Notes: a model not told the origin generated them from the sequence alone. 64,000 nt of DNA from Methanobrevibacter sp. (GCA_017407115.1 JAFQXD010000046.1:24325-88324), one strand, 5' to 3'. Numbered from the stretch's first letter, positions 17,923 through 26,199 are shown. A program made the numbers and translations.

Positions 17923-19117
17923 TGTTTTAACCAAATCTTTAATTAGATTGACTACAAAACTCAATCCTATTGCAGTTGGGACTAAGTTTTTTCCAACCAA
18001 TAATCTTGAAACAGAATATGTAGAGTTATTCAATTACACTCAAACCATTCTATTCGAGCTTGAAAAGGCGGAAATTACTTCAGATTCAATATTGGAGAAT
18101 CTGATTCGTGATGTTGGTGCGGAAAATATCCCAAAGGATTATAATTTTTATGAATTGACTCCCGCTGAAAATAGGGTGGAGGAATATGCTCTGGTAAGTA
18201 ATATCATCATGGGTAGTGACCGTTATTTCTACATTGAGCTTCAGCATCCGTCCAATTTGATTAATATTTTTGTAAAGATTATCCAAAATGAAAAAGGGCA
18301 AATTGTGGAAAAAACAGCTACAGAACTTGTTGCAAGGATGTTGAGTAAGAATGACGCTATTCGTGTGGCCATTGAACTTATCGGAATTGGGCTTTCTGAA
18401 GGAATTCAAGTCATTTCAGCTGTAGGTATGACTGGTGCGGCTTCAATCGAAAGAGCTATTCACTACACTCAGAGTGTGGGAAGTTTTCCAGGTATCGCAT
18501 TTACAAAACTTGGAGGAGAATATGCTTTAGTATTCGATTCTCCGTTTTTACTGCAGGAATCCAGACCTGTTGATTTGGAAAATTATTTATTCATTGATTT
18601 GATTGATTCTACTAAATTCATAGATAAAAAAGGTAGAAATCAGCTTGTTGACCTTATGACTGGGATAAAAAATTTCATTGAAACTGAATGTGACGGTGAA
18701 TTGGAAGGTTATAGGGAAGGTGGGGATGATTTTATTGCAAGATTCCCATCTAAGGATTTGGCCATTCGTGCCGGACTTGATGCCGCATGGTTTGCACTTG
18801 ACAATGGTGCTAAAATTAGGGCAGGAGTCGGCAGAAGCAGACGTGAAGCTGGTGAAAGAGCACAATTGGTTGACAGTCTTAATTCTACTGTTCCGCTTTC
18901 ATTGGTTGTTTTTGAATTGGCTAATGGATTGTATGCTTATAATATCCCATCTGAATTTACAAGAACTTTAATCAATTTAATTGAAAATGAAAAAGCTAAA
19001 TTGATTGGTGTTTTTGCATTTGTATTCATATTCGTATATCTGATGTCCGTTTTAGGACTGGGAATATTCGGATTTGTTGGAATTATATTGGCTTTAGCTT
19101 ATGCATTTATTGCTTGA
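17915..19117 (+). CDS. Membrane-anchored GGDD palm-domain protein (nucleotide cyclase/GTP cyclohydrolase III-like)
   Basis: The 400-residue protein has an alpha/beta N-terminal region (about 1-215). A palm domain follows (about 220-320): FIDLIDSTKF on the first strand with metal-type aspartates, GYREGGDDFIARF with a GGDD hairpin, then IRAGVGRSRREAGERAQL. That order matches class III cyclases, GGDEF domains, Cas10/mCpol palms and especially archaeal GTP cyclohydrolase III (GGDNFMA, KAGIGIGRTAEDA). Two C-terminal hydrophobic helices (about 358-398) anchor it in the membrane. ATG 17915 lies inside the stop of the NYN nuclease gene, behind GAGAAGGGA. The product is unknown: it could be a cyclic nucleotide or none. 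Confidence 0.65.
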   Translation: MTSVLTKSLIRLTTKLNPIAVGTKFFPTNNLETEYVELFNYTQTILFELEKAEITSDSILENLIRDVGAENIPKDYNFYELTPAENRVEEYALVSNIIMGSDRYFYIELQHPSNLINIFVKIIQNEKGQIVEKTATELVARMLSKNDAIRVAIELIGIGLSEGIQVISAVGMTGAASIERAIHYTQSVGSFPGIAFTKLGGEYALVFDSPFLLQESRPVDLENYLFIDLIDSTKFIDKKGRNQLVDLMTGIKNFIETECDGELEGYREGGDDFIARFPSKDLAIRAGLDAAWFALDNGAKIRAGVGRSRREAGERAQLVDSLNSTVPLSLVVFELANGLYAYNIPSEFTRTLINLIENEKAKLIGVFAFVFIFVYLMSVLGLGIFGFVGIILALAYAFIA

Positions 19118-19138
19118 TGAAATAAAAGAGAATGAAAT

Positions 19139-19567
19139 ATGAGACGAAGAAAAGACGATAAAAGGGTGTTGAGACCGGGAAACGGAAGAAATAATAAACG
19201 TAATCGCCGAGCACCTAATTTGAGTTTTAACAGAAACAAATCTCGTAGGAATAATCCTGTTAGGTCCAATAATAGGGTTAAAAAGGAAAAGAAACGCAGT
19301 AAAAAAACGGTTTTACTGATGATTTTGGTGCTGTTTGCATTTGTCATAGGTGCAGGTGCGGGAGTTCTTATGAGTTTTGATGATGGAAATGAAAACAATG
19401 AAACTCATATTCAGAATGTTACAATAGAAATGACTTCTAATTTAACAAATAATTCTAATCAAGTGACTTTTGATGAAGGAGATGATGTGGATTATAATCA
19501 GAATGCATCTTCTGGAATATTGGGAGCTGAAGACAATCCTTACTATAATGTTGATGAGGGTCATTAG
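19139..19567 (+). CDS. Small basic single-span membrane protein
   Basis: The 142-residue protein has an extremely basic first 58 residues (Arg/Lys/Asn-rich), one membrane helix (about 59-80, TVLLMILVLFAFVIGAGAGV), and an acidic, Asn-rich outer tail with several N-x-S/T sequons and repeated Asp/Glu. The inside-positive pattern places the basic segment in the cytoplasm, where it could touch RNA or ribosomes. No family is recognised. It starts 21 bases after the palm-domain gene and probably shares its transcript. Confidence 0.6.
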   Translation: MRRRKDDKRVLRPGNGRNNKRNRRAPNLSFNRNKSRRNNPVRSNNRVKKEKKRSKKTVLLMILVLFAFVIGAGAGVLMSFDDGNENNETHIQNVTIEMTSNLTNNSNQVTFDEGDDVDYNQNASSGILGAEDNPYYNVDEGH

Positions 19568-19593
19568 ATAATTAATAATTTTTTGTGATTTTT

Positions 19594-20817
19594 ATGGATT
19601 ATATTAGAGATCTTGATGGAGGATTTTCTGTAATTGAAAATCTTAAAGTATCTGGAGCGCGTGAAGGAAAATTCGGAGTCAGTATCATAGTTTGTCCAAA
19701 CAGTACTGCCTCAGGCGTTTTCACTTCTAACAAGGTTGTTGCGGCTCCTGTGAAATTCACCAAAAATGTTCTTAAAAATGGAATAATTTCTGCCGTTTTT
19801 GTAAACAGTGGTAATGCTAACTGCTTTACAGGAGAACAAGGTTTTAAGGACTGTGAAACATTAGTTGAACTAGTGTCTAAAGACCTTAAAATTCCAAAAG
19901 AGGAAATTGCAATTTCTTCAACAGGAGTCATTGGACGTGAAATGCCGATAGATACAATTTCAAAAGTCGCTTATGAATCCCTTTCCAGATTGGGAAGCGA
20001 ACCAGAAAACTCCCTTGCGGCAGCAAAGGCTATAATGACAACAGATACTTTCCCAAAGGAATGTGCCGTTGAAGTTACATTGACAACCGGAGAGGTAGTT
20101 AAAATTGCAGGTATTACAAAAGGAAGTGGTATGATTGCACCTAATATGGGAACAATGCTATCATTTATTGTAACCGATGCAGTAATTCCTGCCAAAGAGA
20201 TAAACAAATCACTCAAAGAAGCTGCAGACATCAGTTTCAATATGATTGTTGTTGATGGTGATGAAAGTACCAATGACACCTGTTTGATGATGGCAAACGG
20301 AGCGTCAGGCATTGAAGTTGTAAATGACGGTAAAGTTGATTCCAATTTCCAGGATGCTTTAAATTATTTATGCATTAATCTTGCAAAAAAGATGGCCCGT
20401 GATGGTGAAGGGGCCACTAAATTCATTGAAGCAAATGTTTGTGGTGCAAAGGATTTAGAAGATGCAAGACTTGCAGCCAAATCGATTATATCTTCAAGTC
20501 TTTTCAAGTCTGCTGTATTTGGAGGCGATCCAAACTGGGGCAGAATAGTCTCTGCTATTGGTTATTCAGGATGTGATTTAAATCCGGATATAGTGACAAT
20601 AGCCATTGCAGATGATGTCGATGAAGTGAATCTTGTTAAAAATGGTGAAATCTTGGCATTTGAAAATACTCCTTATCTTGAAAGGGCTGAAAAAATCATG
20701 CAATCCAAAAATGTCATTGTCAATATTGATTTGGATTTGGGTGATGGTGAGGCTACTGCATGGGGTTGTGATTTAACTTATGATTATGTTAAAATTAATG
20801 CAGAATACACCACTTAA
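19594..20817 (+). CDS. argJ: Glutamate N-acetyltransferase / ornithine acetyltransferase
   Basis: The 407-residue protein catalyses acetyl transfer from N-acetylornithine to glutamate (cyclic arginine pathway). Family landmarks are present: VNSGNANCFTGEQG near the N-terminus, STGVIGREMPID, MTTDTFPKEC and KGSGMIAPNMGTMLSF. In the last of these, Thr187 is the self-cleavage nucleophile after Gly186 (many enzymes have Ala-Thr). GGDPNWGRI and a C-terminal alpha/beta tail complete the protein. It is the precursor of alpha and beta chains. Whether it is monofunctional or bifunctional cannot be told. ATG 19594 is preferred over the upstream in-frame GTG. argB lies about 17 kb away in this window. Confidence 0.93.
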   Translation: MDYIRDLDGGFSVIENLKVSGAREGKFGVSIIVCPNSTASGVFTSNKVVAAPVKFTKNVLKNGIISAVFVNSGNANCFTGEQGFKDCETLVELVSKDLKIPKEEIAISSTGVIGREMPIDTISKVAYESLSRLGSEPENSLAAAKAIMTTDTFPKECAVEVTLTTGEVVKIAGITKGSGMIAPNMGTMLSFIVTDAVIPAKEINKSLKEAADISFNMIVVDGDESTNDTCLMMANGASGIEVVNDGKVDSNFQDALNYLCINLAKKMARDGEGATKFIEANVCGAKDLEDARLAAKSIISSSLFKSAVFGGDPNWGRIVSAIGYSGCDLNPDIVTIAIADDVDEVNLVKNGEILAFENTPYLERAEKIMQSKNVIVNIDLDLGDGEATAWGCDLTYDYVKINAEYTT

Positions 20818-20825
20818 AGAAAACC

Positions 20826-20835
20826 TTTAAATATA
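20826..20835 (+). promoter_or_regulatory. TATA box for the 34-residue basic protein
   Basis: TTTAAATATA lies 73 bases before the ATG at 20908, leaving a leader of about 50 bases if transcription starts 25 bases downstream. It suggests a transcript separate from argJ. Confidence 0.4.
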
Positions 20836-20907
20836 TTAAAAACAAATATTTTTATGTTATACATTAATTCTAATAGTTTAATGATTAATTTTTAAGGAGG
20901 GTAAGAT

Positions 20908-21012
20908 ATGGCAAAAGTTAAAGGAACTAACAGAAGAACCAGACAAAAAAGAAGTTACACTAAACCTGGTAGTAAAAGAGGAAGAGGAGTAAAACAAACT
21001 TGGAAAAAATAA
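20908..21012 (+). CDS. 34-residue highly basic protein
   Basis: An ATG behind a near-ideal AAGGAGG site (20894-20900) opens a 34-codon frame ending TAA. It starts MAKVKGTNRRTRQKRSY and ends GRGVKQTWKK. About 15 of 34 residues are Lys or Arg, and there are almost no acidic residues. Composition and size resemble tiny ribosomal proteins or RNA chaperones; no family is recognised. The strong ribosome site, separate TATA box and T-run after the stop support a real, well-expressed gene too short for common gene finders. Confidence 0.7.
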   Translation: MAKVKGTNRRTRQKRSYTKPGSKRGRGVKQTWKK

Positions 21013-21128
21013 TCCTCTTATACTTTTTTTATTCAAAATTAACTATTTTTTTTAAGTGTTATTAACATTCCATCACATTGACAATTTTTAAATACTATTT
21101 TTTACAAACTTTTTTTTAGGTGAAATTT

Positions 21129-21719
21129 ATGAATGGTCACAGAGCACATGGATTTTCAAGTGCGTTGTTTTTAGATTCAGATGAAATTTTAGGAGAATTG
21201 GACCTTAAAGGCGATGAAGTCTTTATGGATGCCGGTTGTGGTGATGGCCACAATGCAATTAAGGTTGTTGAAGAATATCTTCCAGATGGAACAGTTTATG
21301 CAGTTGATATTTACGATGCATCTATTGAAGATATGGAGACCTATAAAAAGGAAAATAATGTGGAAAATCTTATAAATATTGAAGCGGATATTACTGAAGG
21401 CATCCCTGGTGTTGAGGATGAATCTATTGATGTTGTGTTGATGGTTAATGTTTTCCATGGATTTAAGGCATCAAGAAAAATAGATGAAGCCATCAGTGAA
21501 TTTGCAAGAATCATCAAACAGGATGGTAAAATTGCAATCATGGACTATAAGGCTTGGGATGTTCCAAAAGGTCCACCAACACCCGTGAGAAGTTCTCCAG
21601 AAGAAATGGAAGAATTTTTTGCAAAACATGGTCTTAAAAAAATCTATTTGAATGAAGAGATTGGTGAAGATATTCCACAAGGAAAATCTCATTATCTGAT
21701 AATGTTTCAAAAAGAATAA
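21129..21719 (+). CDS. SAM-dependent methyltransferase (UbiE/COQ5-like), copy 1
   Basis: The 196-residue protein has motif I FMDAGCGDGHNAIKV, the acidic motif AVDIYDASIE, DEAIS/MVNVFHGF and a post-I region typical of class I methyltransferases acting on small molecules. It shares most of its sequence layout with the protein at 23142, including SSALFLDSDEILGELDLKGDEVFMD and the C-terminal GKSHYLIMFQKE. So the two are paralogues. The substrate is unknown. I prefer ATG 21129 behind TAGGTGAAA over the GTG nine bases upstream. It ends at a hairpin shared with the convergent gene. Confidence 0.78.
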   Translation: MNGHRAHGFSSALFLDSDEILGELDLKGDEVFMDAGCGDGHNAIKVVEEYLPDGTVYAVDIYDASIEDMETYKKENNVENLINIEADITEGIPGVEDESIDVVLMVNVFHGFKASRKIDEAISEFARIIKQDGKIAIMDYKAWDVPKGPPTPVRSSPEEMEEFFAKHGLKKIYLNEEIGEDIPQGKSHYLIMFQKE

Positions 21720-21721
21720 GT

Positions 21722-21741
21722 TTTGGGATTAATTTCCCAAA
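21722..21741. terminator. Hairpin terminator between convergent genes
   Basis: TTTGGGA (21722-21728) pairs with TCCCAAA (21735-21741), followed by T-rich sequence on the plus strand. It lies between the ends of the methyltransferase and F420-ligase-like genes. Confidence 0.55.
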
Positions 21742-21789
21742 TTATCTGTTTTTTTAAATTTAAAAATAAAAAAGAGTAAGGATATAAAT

Positions 21790-22974
21790 TTAATCGTTTG
21801 ATAAATTATCGAAATATCCTTGTATAAATATAACTGGTGTTCCTTTATCTCCGGAACCGCTTGTTAAATCACATAATGATCCGATTAAATCAGTCAGTAC
21901 TCTTGGAGTGGTTCCTTCGGTAATCATTTGTCCAGTTAAATCAGCATCTTTTTCTTTGATTTCTTGTTTGATTGCTTCTTTTAATTCGTCACCTTTCAAA
22001 TCAGCGAACTTGTTGTCGGAAACATATTTTAATTTGATTTCATTTGGATATCCAATTAATCCGCTGGTGTGTGCTGGTGAAACAACAGGATCTGCGAGTT
22101 CCCAGATTTTTCCAACAGGGTCTTTAAATGCTCCGTCACCGTAAACCATTACTTCTATTTGTTTGCCGGTAAGTTCAATTAATCTTTTTTGGACTTCAAC
22201 AACCAATTTGTCCCCGGTTCTTGGGAACAATTTTAATTTTTCTTCAGTTGCTTTGTTGGAACCAAGTAATCCGTAATCTGGGTTGAATCCTGAATCTTCG
22301 ACTGGTTCGGTTAAAATTTGATGGAGGCCGTATACGTGTGCTCCTTCATCTTTGAGCAATTTTGTTGTTTTTTCTCTTGTATGGATATCGCATGTTAAAA
22401 TGTCGGTGGTATAATCAAGAATAGCTTTTACATCATTTGAAAAGACAAATTCAACTTCACAGTCTTCCTCTTCAATTACTTCCCTGTAAAAGTCAATCAT
22501 GTTAATTCCGGTAAATGGGTGTTTCCATGAACCGAAAGTCTCTTTGTATTCATCTTCAGTGATGATACTTCCTAAGTTGTATTCACTTTCTTCCAGAACA
22601 TTTTCGTCTAAAATTCCGTTTCCCACTTCATCTGATGGGAATGAAGTTAAAAGGGTGATTTTATCCATTGCTCTTGCAATACCTTTTAAAATAATTGAAA
22701 ATCTGTTTCTGCTTAAAATAGGATTTGTCACTCCAATATTTTTTGATGGGAATTTTGTTTGTAAATCTTCGGCAACATCATCTACAGTTACATAATTTCC
22801 TTCTGAAATACCTACAACAGCTTCGGTAATTGCAACAATGTCCTTGTCTCTGAATTCAAATCCTTCACTTTCCTTTGCTGCCATAACTGAATCTACAACT
22901 ATGGTTGCCAAATCATCATTTTCTTTAATAATTGGTGTCCTTATACCACGTACTACTGTACCAACGCATCTCAT
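21790..22974 (-). CDS. F420-0:gamma-glutamyl ligase-family protein
   Basis: The 394-residue protein begins RCVGTVVRGIRTPIIKENDDLATIVVDS, followed by DKDIVAITEAVVGISEGN (about 44-61). This matches the opening of the CofE family, where GxP-hxxGDDL and hV-QK-VSKAEG motifs bind GTP and substrate. It is longer than CofE (about 250), with extra segments and a C-terminal SGSGDKGTPVIFIQGY stretch. It is therefore probably the larger CofE-related group found in methanogens and clostridia, whose substrate is not proven. It stands alone; the inverted repeat at 23004-23023 lies in its leader. Confidence 0.65.
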   Translation of the reverse strand: MRCVGTVVRGIRTPIIKENDDLATIVVDSVMAAKESEGFEFRDKDIVAITEAVVGISEGNYVTVDDVAEDLQTKFPSKNIGVTNPILSRNRFSIILKGIARAMDKITLLTSFPSDEVGNGILDENVLEESEYNLGSIITEDEYKETFGSWKHPFTGINMIDFYREVIEEEDCEVEFVFSNDVKAILDYTTDILTCDIHTREKTTKLLKDEGAHVYGLHQILTEPVEDSGFNPDYGLLGSNKATEEKLKLFPRTGDKLVVEVQKRLIELTGKQIEVMVYGDGAFKDPVGKIWELADPVVSPAHTSGLIGYPNEIKLKYVSDNKFADLKGDELKEAIKQEIKEKDADLTGQMITEGTTPRVLTDLIGSLCDLTSGSGDKGTPVIFIQGYFDNLSND

Positions 22975-23003
22975 TTTTTATTACTCCTAAACATAAATGG
23001 TCC

Positions 23004-23023
23004 GTTGGAAGATAGTTTCCAAC
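23004..23023 (-). promoter_or_regulatory. Inverted repeat in leader of the F420-ligase-like gene
   Basis: GTTGGAA (23004-23010) and TTCCAAC (23017-23023) form a perfect 7-base inverted repeat. It lies between a minus-strand TATA-like run (about 23031-23042) and the start codon at 22974. A very similar repeat lies in the leader of the YhgE/Pip gene at 30620-30644. Confidence 0.4.
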
Positions 23024-23141
23024 AACCCATATACTTTATATTGCTTTCATTATATAAACGTTAAGATTATTTTTTCATTTTGCATTAAAAATTATTAAAT
23101 ACTATCTTTTAAAGATTATTATTAAAAGAAGTGGTGGGATT

Positions 23142-23729
23142 ATGCAGGAACACAAACATCATGCAAAATCAAGCATAAAATTTCTGGATTCAGATGAGAT
23201 ATTAAGCCAATTGAATTTAAAGGGCAATGAAGTTTTCATGGATGCGGGCTGCGGTGATGGCCACATTGCAATAAAGGCGATTGAGGACTATCTTCCTGAT
23301 GGCTGTGCCTATGCAGTGGACAATTACGGACCGTCCATTGATGAGCTGGAAGAATTTAAGGCTGAAAACAATATTGAAAACCTGATTAATGTTCAAGCAG
23401 ATATTACAGAAGATATTGTCCAAATTGAGGACAATTCAATCGACATGATTTTCATGCTCAATGTTGTTCATGGATTTAAGGCATCAGGAAATATGGAAGA
23501 TGTGATTGAAAAATTACTTAGGATACTCAAAAGTGATGGCAAAATTACTATCGTTGAATTCAGACCTATCGAATGGTCATTTGGCCCTCCAGTTGAAATT
23601 AAATATGCTCCAGATGAACTGGAAGGTATATTTTACAGTTACGGATTTAAAAAGGTTTACTTGAATGATATTGGGGAAGATGGTCCTGACGGAAAGTCCC
23701 ATTATTTGATAATATTTGAAAAGGAGTAA
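23142..23729 (+). CDS. SAM-dependent methyltransferase, copy 2 (paralogue of the gene at 21129)
   Basis: The 195-residue protein keeps the same framework as copy 1: FLDSDEILSQLNLKGNEVFMDAGCGDGHIAIKA, then AVDNYGPSIDELEEF, MLNVVHGFKASGNM and a C-terminal GKSHYLIIFEKE. So the two came from a duplication that now brackets the F420-ligase-like gene. The region around the substrate site differs (RPIEWSFGPPVEIKYAPDE versus KAWDVPKGPPTPVRSSPEE), so substrates may differ. The gene ends 6 bases before the tarI-like gene and probably shares its operon. Confidence 0.75.
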   Translation: MQEHKHHAKSSIKFLDSDEILSQLNLKGNEVFMDAGCGDGHIAIKAIEDYLPDGCAYAVDNYGPSIDELEEFKAENNIENLINVQADITEDIVQIEDNSIDMIFMLNVVHGFKASGNMEDVIEKLLRILKSDGKITIVEFRPIEWSFGPPVEIKYAPDELEGIFYSYGFKKVYLNDIGEDGPDGKSHYLIIFEKE

Positions 23730-23735
23730 GAACAG

Positions 23736-24446
23736 ATGATTTTTGCAGCTATTTTGGCAGGAGGAATTGGATCTAGAATGGGAGGAACTGATACTCCCAA
23801 GCAATTTTTGGATTTGGGAGACAAACCTGTCATAATTCACACTATTGAAAAATTTGCAATTAACAGTAAAATTGATAAGATTATAGTTTTAACACCTCAA
23901 AACTTTATAAACCATACTAATCATTTAATCGAGGAATATATCGGTGAAAATGAGGACATTGTTGTCATTGAGGGTGGGGAAACCAGAAATGATACGTTAA
24001 TCAACTCCATCAGTTACATTGATGAGAATTTTGGAATTGATGATGATTCAATCATCGTTACACATGATTCCGTGCGTCCATTTGTAACCCACAGGATTAT
24101 TGAAGACAATATTGAGGCTGCAAAAAGATATGGTGCATGCGATACTGTTGTTCCGGCTACCGATACAATTGTTGAAAGCATCAATGGCAGGACTATTGAA
24201 AGCATTCCCGTAAGGGATTATTATTACCAAGGCCAAACTCCACAGAGCTTCAATATAAAGAAACTTTTCAATTTAATCAACAGTTTAACTGAAGAGGAAA
24301 GCAATATCCTAACAGATGCATGTAAAATATTCGCACTTAAAGATGAAGATGTATATCTAGTCGATGGTGAAGTAACAAATATCAAGATTACATATCCTTA
24401 TGATTTAAAATTAGCAAATACAATACTTGAGGACCAGCATGATTAA
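23736..24446 (+). CDS. tarI: Ribitol-5-phosphate/MEP cytidylyltransferase family protein (TarI/IspD-like)
   Basis: The 236-residue nucleotidyltransferase starts IFAAILAGGIGSRMGG with the CTP-binding G-G-x-G-x-R motif, then TPKQFLDLGDKPVI, VIEGGETRNDT, THDSVRPFVTHRI and the late RDYYYQGQTPQSF segment. Archaea make isoprenoids by mevalonate, so an IspD role is very unlikely. The overlapping TarJ-like reductase downstream points to CDP-ribitol formation (TarI plus TarJ). ATG follows GGAGTAAGAACAG. The gene overlaps the reductase by 8 bases. The product would be a wall or surface polymer precursor. Confidence 0.78.
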   Translation: MIFAAILAGGIGSRMGGTDTPKQFLDLGDKPVIIHTIEKFAINSKIDKIIVLTPQNFINHTNHLIEEYIGENEDIVVIEGGETRNDTLINSISYIDENFGIDDDSIIVTHDSVRPFVTHRIIEDNIEAAKRYGACDTVVPATDTIVESINGRTIESIPVRDYYYQGQTPQSFNIKKLFNLINSLTEEESNILTDACKIFALKDEDVYLVDGEVTNIKITYPYDLKLANTILEDQHD

Positions 24447-25455
24447 CATAGTTTACAGATTAAAGTCTCCGAAATTCTTCGAAGAGTCAATTGATGAGAT
24501 AGAACTGGACGGTGTAGTTGTCAGACCAACATTTTTATCAATCTGTCAAGCGGACCAGAGATACTATCAGGGCTCAAGGCCAGCCGAGATTTTAGACAAA
24601 AAGCTGCCGATGGCACTGATTCATGAAGGAATAGGGGAAGTTGTCTTTGATGGTGAGGGCAATTTCAAATCAGGAGATAAGGTAGTAATGATTCCGAACA
24701 CTCCCTGCGGTGAAGACGTATGCAGACTAAATTACTCATATAAATCCAAATTTAGAGGCAGCGGATTTGACGGATTCACATCAGACTTAATCAAGCTTGA
24801 AGCCGATAGGGTTGTAAAACTTCCTGATGATTTTAACAATCATGTTTCAGCATTCATTGAATTGATTACAGTAGCATATCAGGGAATATCCAAATTTGAT
24901 GAGTTGACCATCACTCCAAAAGACAGGTTGGGTGTCTGGGGAGATGGAAACCTCGGTTTTATCACATCTTTGCTTTTAAAAGTGATTTATCCTGAATCAG
25001 AAGTGATTATTTTTGGAAAACATCAGGATAATCTCGCCCTGTTCTCATTTACTGATGAACAGTACAGAATTCATGATGTTCCAAAAGATTTGGTCGTTGA
25101 CCATGGATTTGAATGTGTCGGTTCAAGTGCATCACAAACTGCAATTGAACAGATAATCGATTTGATCAATCCTCAAGGAACTATAAACCTATTTGGAGTA
25201 AGCGAATACCCAATACCAATCAACACAAGAATGATTTTGGAAAAGGGAATAACAATTCAGGGAAATAGTCGTTCTGAAAGGGAGGATTTTATTGGAGTAG
25301 TCAAACTCCTTGATGAAAATCCGCAACTCTTTGATTATCTTGAGAAATTGGTTACCAACGTTTGTGAAATAAACTCCTTAAATGATTTAAAGGAAGCATT
25401 TGATCAGGATTCTATTTCCAAATTTGGCAAAACAATTTTGAAATGGAACAAATAA
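24439..25455 (+). CDS. tarJ: Ribulose-5-phosphate reductase-like alcohol dehydrogenase (TarJ-like)
   Basis: The 338-residue MDR-fold protein has the zinc-site stretch LSICQADQRYYQGSRPAEIL and MALIHEGIGEVV near the N-terminus, a PNTPCGEDVCRLNY loop, and a Rossmann segment LGVWGDGNLGFITSLLL. These are typical of TarJ/Bcs1-type enzymes that reduce ribulose 5-phosphate to ribitol 5-phosphate with NADPH. ATG 24439 overlaps the tarI-like stop codon. The pair would supply CDP-ribitol, normally used for bacterial ribitol teichoic acids or capsules; a polymerase is not present in this window. Confidence 0.75.
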   Translation: MINIVYRLKSPKFFEESIDEIELDGVVVRPTFLSICQADQRYYQGSRPAEILDKKLPMALIHEGIGEVVFDGEGNFKSGDKVVMIPNTPCGEDVCRLNYSYKSKFRGSGFDGFTSDLIKLEADRVVKLPDDFNNHVSAFIELITVAYQGISKFDELTITPKDRLGVWGDGNLGFITSLLLKVIYPESEVIIFGKHQDNLALFSFTDEQYRIHDVPKDLVVDHGFECVGSSASQTAIEQIIDLINPQGTINLFGVSEYPIPINTRMILEKGITIQGNSRSEREDFIGVVKLLDENPQLFDYLEKLVTNVCEINSLNDLKEAFDQDSISKFGKTILKWNK

Positions 25456-25980
25456 TTAATAGTGCAGCCTATTATATATTCTTATATATTCTCTTCGGTA
25501 ATAATTTCGCTCTTCTTTTTTACACATTACCTGAAGCATGGATAATGCATGCCAGTCATCATCATCAAGTGTTTCATTTGCTTTTAATTTTGCTTTAATT
25601 CCTTTTAAGATAATTTCACAAGGGTCTTCCTGGATGCATGCGAGTTTTATTGTAAATGCTGCTTCTGATTTGATTTCGCACTCTTTTACACAAACATTGA
25701 CATCTTTTGGACACAGTATGTAGATTGAAACTACCTTTCCATATTTTTCGTATAGCTCTTCGGCAAGTTCCACATATTTTACAAGCTCATCTTCACTAAA
25801 GTCAACCACCTGAAATTCCAAATCAACAAATTCTCCATCATCAGTAATGAAAATGTCTCCTCCCTTGTGGATGTGTTTGTCAAGTTGGAGTTCATCATTT
25901 TCAATACATTTTAATCTTCTTTTATCATTAAATGTTTCTTGTATAACTTTTGTTCTAACTTCGTAATCTTGTCTATTCAT
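25456..25980 (-). CDS. Rpn/PD-(D/E)XK nuclease-like protein
   Basis: The 174-residue protein has a segment KGGDIFITDDGEFVDLEFQVVDF (about 38-60, shown in part as GDIFIT...VDLEFQ). It matches the D-x(n)-E-x-Q core of Rpn/YhgA-type and related PD-(D/E)XK nucleases. Then come helix-strand elements (KYGKVVSIYILCPKDV) and a basic C-terminal YYRREYIRIYNRLHY. Such proteins are often transposase-related or recombination-promoting nucleases, but no mobile-element ends are visible here. Assignment rests on a short motif. It converges with tarJ without a gap. Confidence 0.5.
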   Translation of the reverse strand: MNRQDYEVRTKVIQETFNDKRRLKCIENDELQLDKHIHKGGDIFITDDGEFVDLEFQVVDFSEDELVKYVELAEELYEKYGKVVSIYILCPKDVNVCVKECEIKSEAAFTIKLACIQEDPCEIILKGIKAKLKANETLDDDDWHALSMLQVMCKKEERNYYRREYIRIYNRLHY

Positions 25981-26199
25981 AGTATAACCTTTTAAATTTA
26001 TTTTGTACTTTTTATATTTGAATTAGAAGTTAATAAATTAGTCAGTTATTTTTTAAATCAATTTTACTGCGTTAATTCAATTTTTATGAGCATATGTTGT
26101 TTATTTTTAATCATGTAAAATTGCTTTAACTATATAAAATTGTTGTGATTTTGTTAAGTAATAAAGTAAAATTATTTTTTATTTTTTAATAATAATAAC

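Noticed and set aside
23736..24446. IspD (MEP pathway) function
   Set aside because: Archaea use the mevalonate route, no other MEP genes are seen, and the tarJ-like neighbour points to ribitol.
25456..25980. Transposase with insertion-sequence ends
   Set aside because: The gene has a PD-(D/E)XK-like motif, but no terminal inverted repeats or target duplications were seen at its borders.
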